Source: Desulfobacterales bacterium (GTDB taxonomy: Bacteria; Desulfobacterota; Desulfobacteria; Desulfobacterales; C00003060). Taken from it: a stretch of 6,365 bases of DNA. Each line of letters opens with the position of its first letter. The stretch's first letter is position 1. Below, piece by piece: positions 5,548 to 6,365 of this stretch. The notes beneath the pieces were generated by a model. The model had not been told where the DNA came from, did not search any database, and worked only from the letters and a program-made list of their open reading frames with translations. The position numbers and the translations under genes are program-made. Where the stretch lies: assembly GCA_030616425.1 (NCBI GenBank), contig JAUWXJ010000133.1:1-6365 (forward strand). The letters are read 5' to 3'.

Positions 5548-5844
5548 ATGAAGACACTAATTGGTGGGGCGGCTGCAGCGGTCCTGGGTATTATTGGTCT
5601 GGCAGTATGGTGGAAACCCTTCTTGCAGTTACTGGCGGGCGCCATTCCATTCGCCCTTCTGTCCGGCGGTGCGCTGGCAATCTATCTCGGATTTGACGAA
5701 TTGAAGGACACTTGGGGGTCAAAGGAGGAGTTTGGGCCCGCTGTTAATAAGCAAGATATTGAAGAGTATAAAGGAGAGGTCGAAAAGCTGAAAGAAGAGG
5801 TTGAAGGCCTGAAAGTGGGACAGGAGAAGAAGGGGAAGAAATAA
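5548..5844 (+). CDS. Small membrane protein with two TM segments and a C-terminal coiled coil; MamI-like membrane part
   Basis: The 98 residues hold two membrane segments, about 4-20 (glycine and alanine rich) and 25-48, joined by a very short turn at WWKP. A soluble tail follows with heptad spacing of I71, Y74, V78, L81, V85 and L88, predicting a coiled coil, and it ends in a lysine-rich tip (QEKKGKK). The tight double-helix hairpin with an LGxxGLxxWW turn and a GAxPxAL second helix resembles, from memory, the magnetosome protein MamI, which is about 70-80 residues and lacks such a coiled-coil tail. This is similarity of pattern only; no other magnetosome gene is in the window, so a general envelope protein is equally possible. 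The strong AAGGAGG site supports the start. A terminator about 100 bp downstream would end the transcript. Confidence 0.8.
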   Translation: MKTLIGGAAAAVLGIIGLAVWWKPFLQLLAGAIPFALLSGGALAIYLGFDELKDTWGSKEEFGPAVNKQDIEEYKGEVEKLKEEVEGLKVGQEKKGKK

Positions 5845-5945
5845 GGGCCTCTCGCGCCTGTGTGCTTTAGAACGTAAGAGATTAACACGCGGTCAAGTAA
5901 CATATAGATTTCCGGAAAAGATATTAGTAAGTATTGTAAACCAAG

Positions 5946-5978
5946 AAAGGCTCTATGCTTGCGGGCATAGGGCCTTTT
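5946..5978 (+). terminator. Rho-independent terminator after the gene at 5548
   Basis: GGCTCTATGC (5949-5958) pairs with GCATAGGGCC (5965-5974) over 10 bp including one G-T wobble, with loop TTGCGG, followed by TTTT. AAA at 5946-5948 extends the stem into the T run and could let it act from the other strand as well, for transcripts coming from the RNase H gene. Confidence 0.7.
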
Positions 5979-6024
5979 GGTATTTGAGCCTCCCCTCCGT
6001 GCAGGTCTCTTTTCACGTCCTGTG

Positions 6025-6237
6025 AGCTTGATGAACTCGTAAAAAGTCATCGAATAGACGGCACAGTAAAAAGCTCCATATGCAAGGCGCGCGAGCCTTG
6101 AGGAATGAGGCGTACTTATCGTACGTCGCAATGATTCACCCTGTTAAATCGGCTTCGCCGTCTCGCGTAGCGAGAATTTAACAGGGCGGGGATGAAGCGC
6201 AACGCCGCAGATGGACTTTTTACGAAGCCGTCAAGCT
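6025..6237. repeat. Third palindromic repeat family, with terminal inverted repeat around CGTAAAAAGTC
   Basis: Outer arms 6025-6048 and 6214-6237 match at 20 of 24 positions, with a perfect core TCGTAAAAAGTC. A second, imperfect copy of the arm motif (TAAAAAGCTCCA) lies inside at 6067-6078. The interior holds a CGTAC-TTATC-GTACG hairpin near 6111-6125 and a compact three-way-junction palindrome at 6139-6186. The repeat is non-coding and shares no core with the MITEs. Repeats with this AAAAAGTCC end are, to my recollection, common between genes in Desulfobacterota. The right arm covers the last two codons and the stop codon of the RNase H gene. Confidence 0.75.
6139..6186. other. Gap-free three-way-junction palindrome
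   Basis: An 11-bp perfect stem (CCCTGTTAAAT at 6139-6149 with ATTTAACAGGG at 6176-6186) encloses two hairpins that abut exactly: CGGC-TTC-GCCG (6150-6160) and TCTCGC-GTA-GCGAGA (6161-6175). Only the six loop bases are unpaired in the 48-base unit. Confidence 0.8.
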
Positions 6238-6365
6238 TTGCTGGCTGCGCCGGCGGTTATAGCCTCTCGTGCCAGGCGGTCGGCGCGTTCGTTGTCGTCA
6301 ATACCAGCATGAGCTTCAATCTTGAGAATTCTTAAATCTTTAAATTGTCCCGTCAATTTCTTGAT
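6231..6365 (-). CDS. rnhA: Ribonuclease H (RNase HI type), C-terminal fragment; 5' part beyond the window
   Basis: The minus-strand frame entering at 6365 gives 44 residues ending at TGA (6233-6231). They contain KIEAHAGIDDNERADRLARE, the C-terminal signature of RNase HI: the histidine of HAG and the last carboxylate in NERAD match the catalytic-site H124 and D134 of the E. coli enzyme. RNase H cleaves the RNA strand of RNA:DNA hybrids, acting in primer and R-loop removal. The tail after LAREAI is nine residues, shorter than in E. coli. The final codons and stop fall inside the arm of the palindromic repeat, so the C-terminus may have been shaped by it. A different RNase H-fold protein with the same signature cannot be excluded from a fragment; the symbol is tentative. 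Confidence 0.8.
   Translation of the reverse strand: MKKLTGQFKDLRILKIEAHAGIDDNERADRLAREAITAGAASKA

Noticed and set aside
5682..6131. 149-codon open frame on the minus strand
   Set aside because: It runs antisense through the 5548 gene and across the terminator and the third palindromic repeat. Open frames over such repeats are a known source of false proteins, and it has no domain.

Overview
The window reads as a piece of chromosome from a Gram-negative bacterium, most likely a Desulfobacterota (former Deltaproteobacteria) relative. This rests on a long PlsB-type glycerol-3-phosphate acyltransferase, a fused two-module M16 peptidase, a small orphan protein of a type I associate with that group, and above all intergenic DNA packed with long imperfect palindromes. 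The taxonomic call is inference; no rRNA or other marker is present.

Layout. (1) 2-1456 (+): 3' part of an M16 peptidase gene whose second module has lost the zinc site but keeps the R/Y pair. (2) 1457-1916: a convergent intergenic region filled by two palindromic elements, a 172-bp MITE (1467-1638) with a perfect 5-bp target duplication (TATTG) and a different ~276-bp palindrome (1640-1915). (3) 1917-4550 (-): complete plsB. (4) 4551-5110: divergent intergenic region with a second, 201-bp copy of the same MITE (4680-4880), flanked by its own 5-bp duplication (ACAGA), then an AT-rich stretch that probably holds the control region of the next gene. (5) 5111-5446 (+): uncharacterised 111-aa soluble protein. 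(6) 5548-5844 (+): 98-aa protein with two membrane segments and a coiled-coil tail, resembling the magnetosome protein MamI in its membrane part. (7) 5845-6230: a Rho-independent terminator and a third, unrelated palindromic repeat (about 6025-6237) containing a gap-free three-way-junction fold. (8) 6231-6365 (-): C-terminal end of a ribonuclease H.

The genes do not form one pathway: they are separate housekeeping or envelope genes (proteolysis, phospholipid synthesis, RNA:DNA hybrid removal) plus two small orphans. Most of the novelty is in the intergenic DNA. Both MITE copies and the terminally unrelated palindrome at 1640-1915 share one hairpin core: the internal loop is nearly invariant while the stems change by compensatory base pairs. 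That pattern suggests a maintained fold rather than mere descent. Each of the three genes whose 3' end meets a repeat (M16, plsB, RNase H) has a repeat end within about 10 bp of its stop codon, and in the RNase H case the repeat arm contains the stop codon itself.
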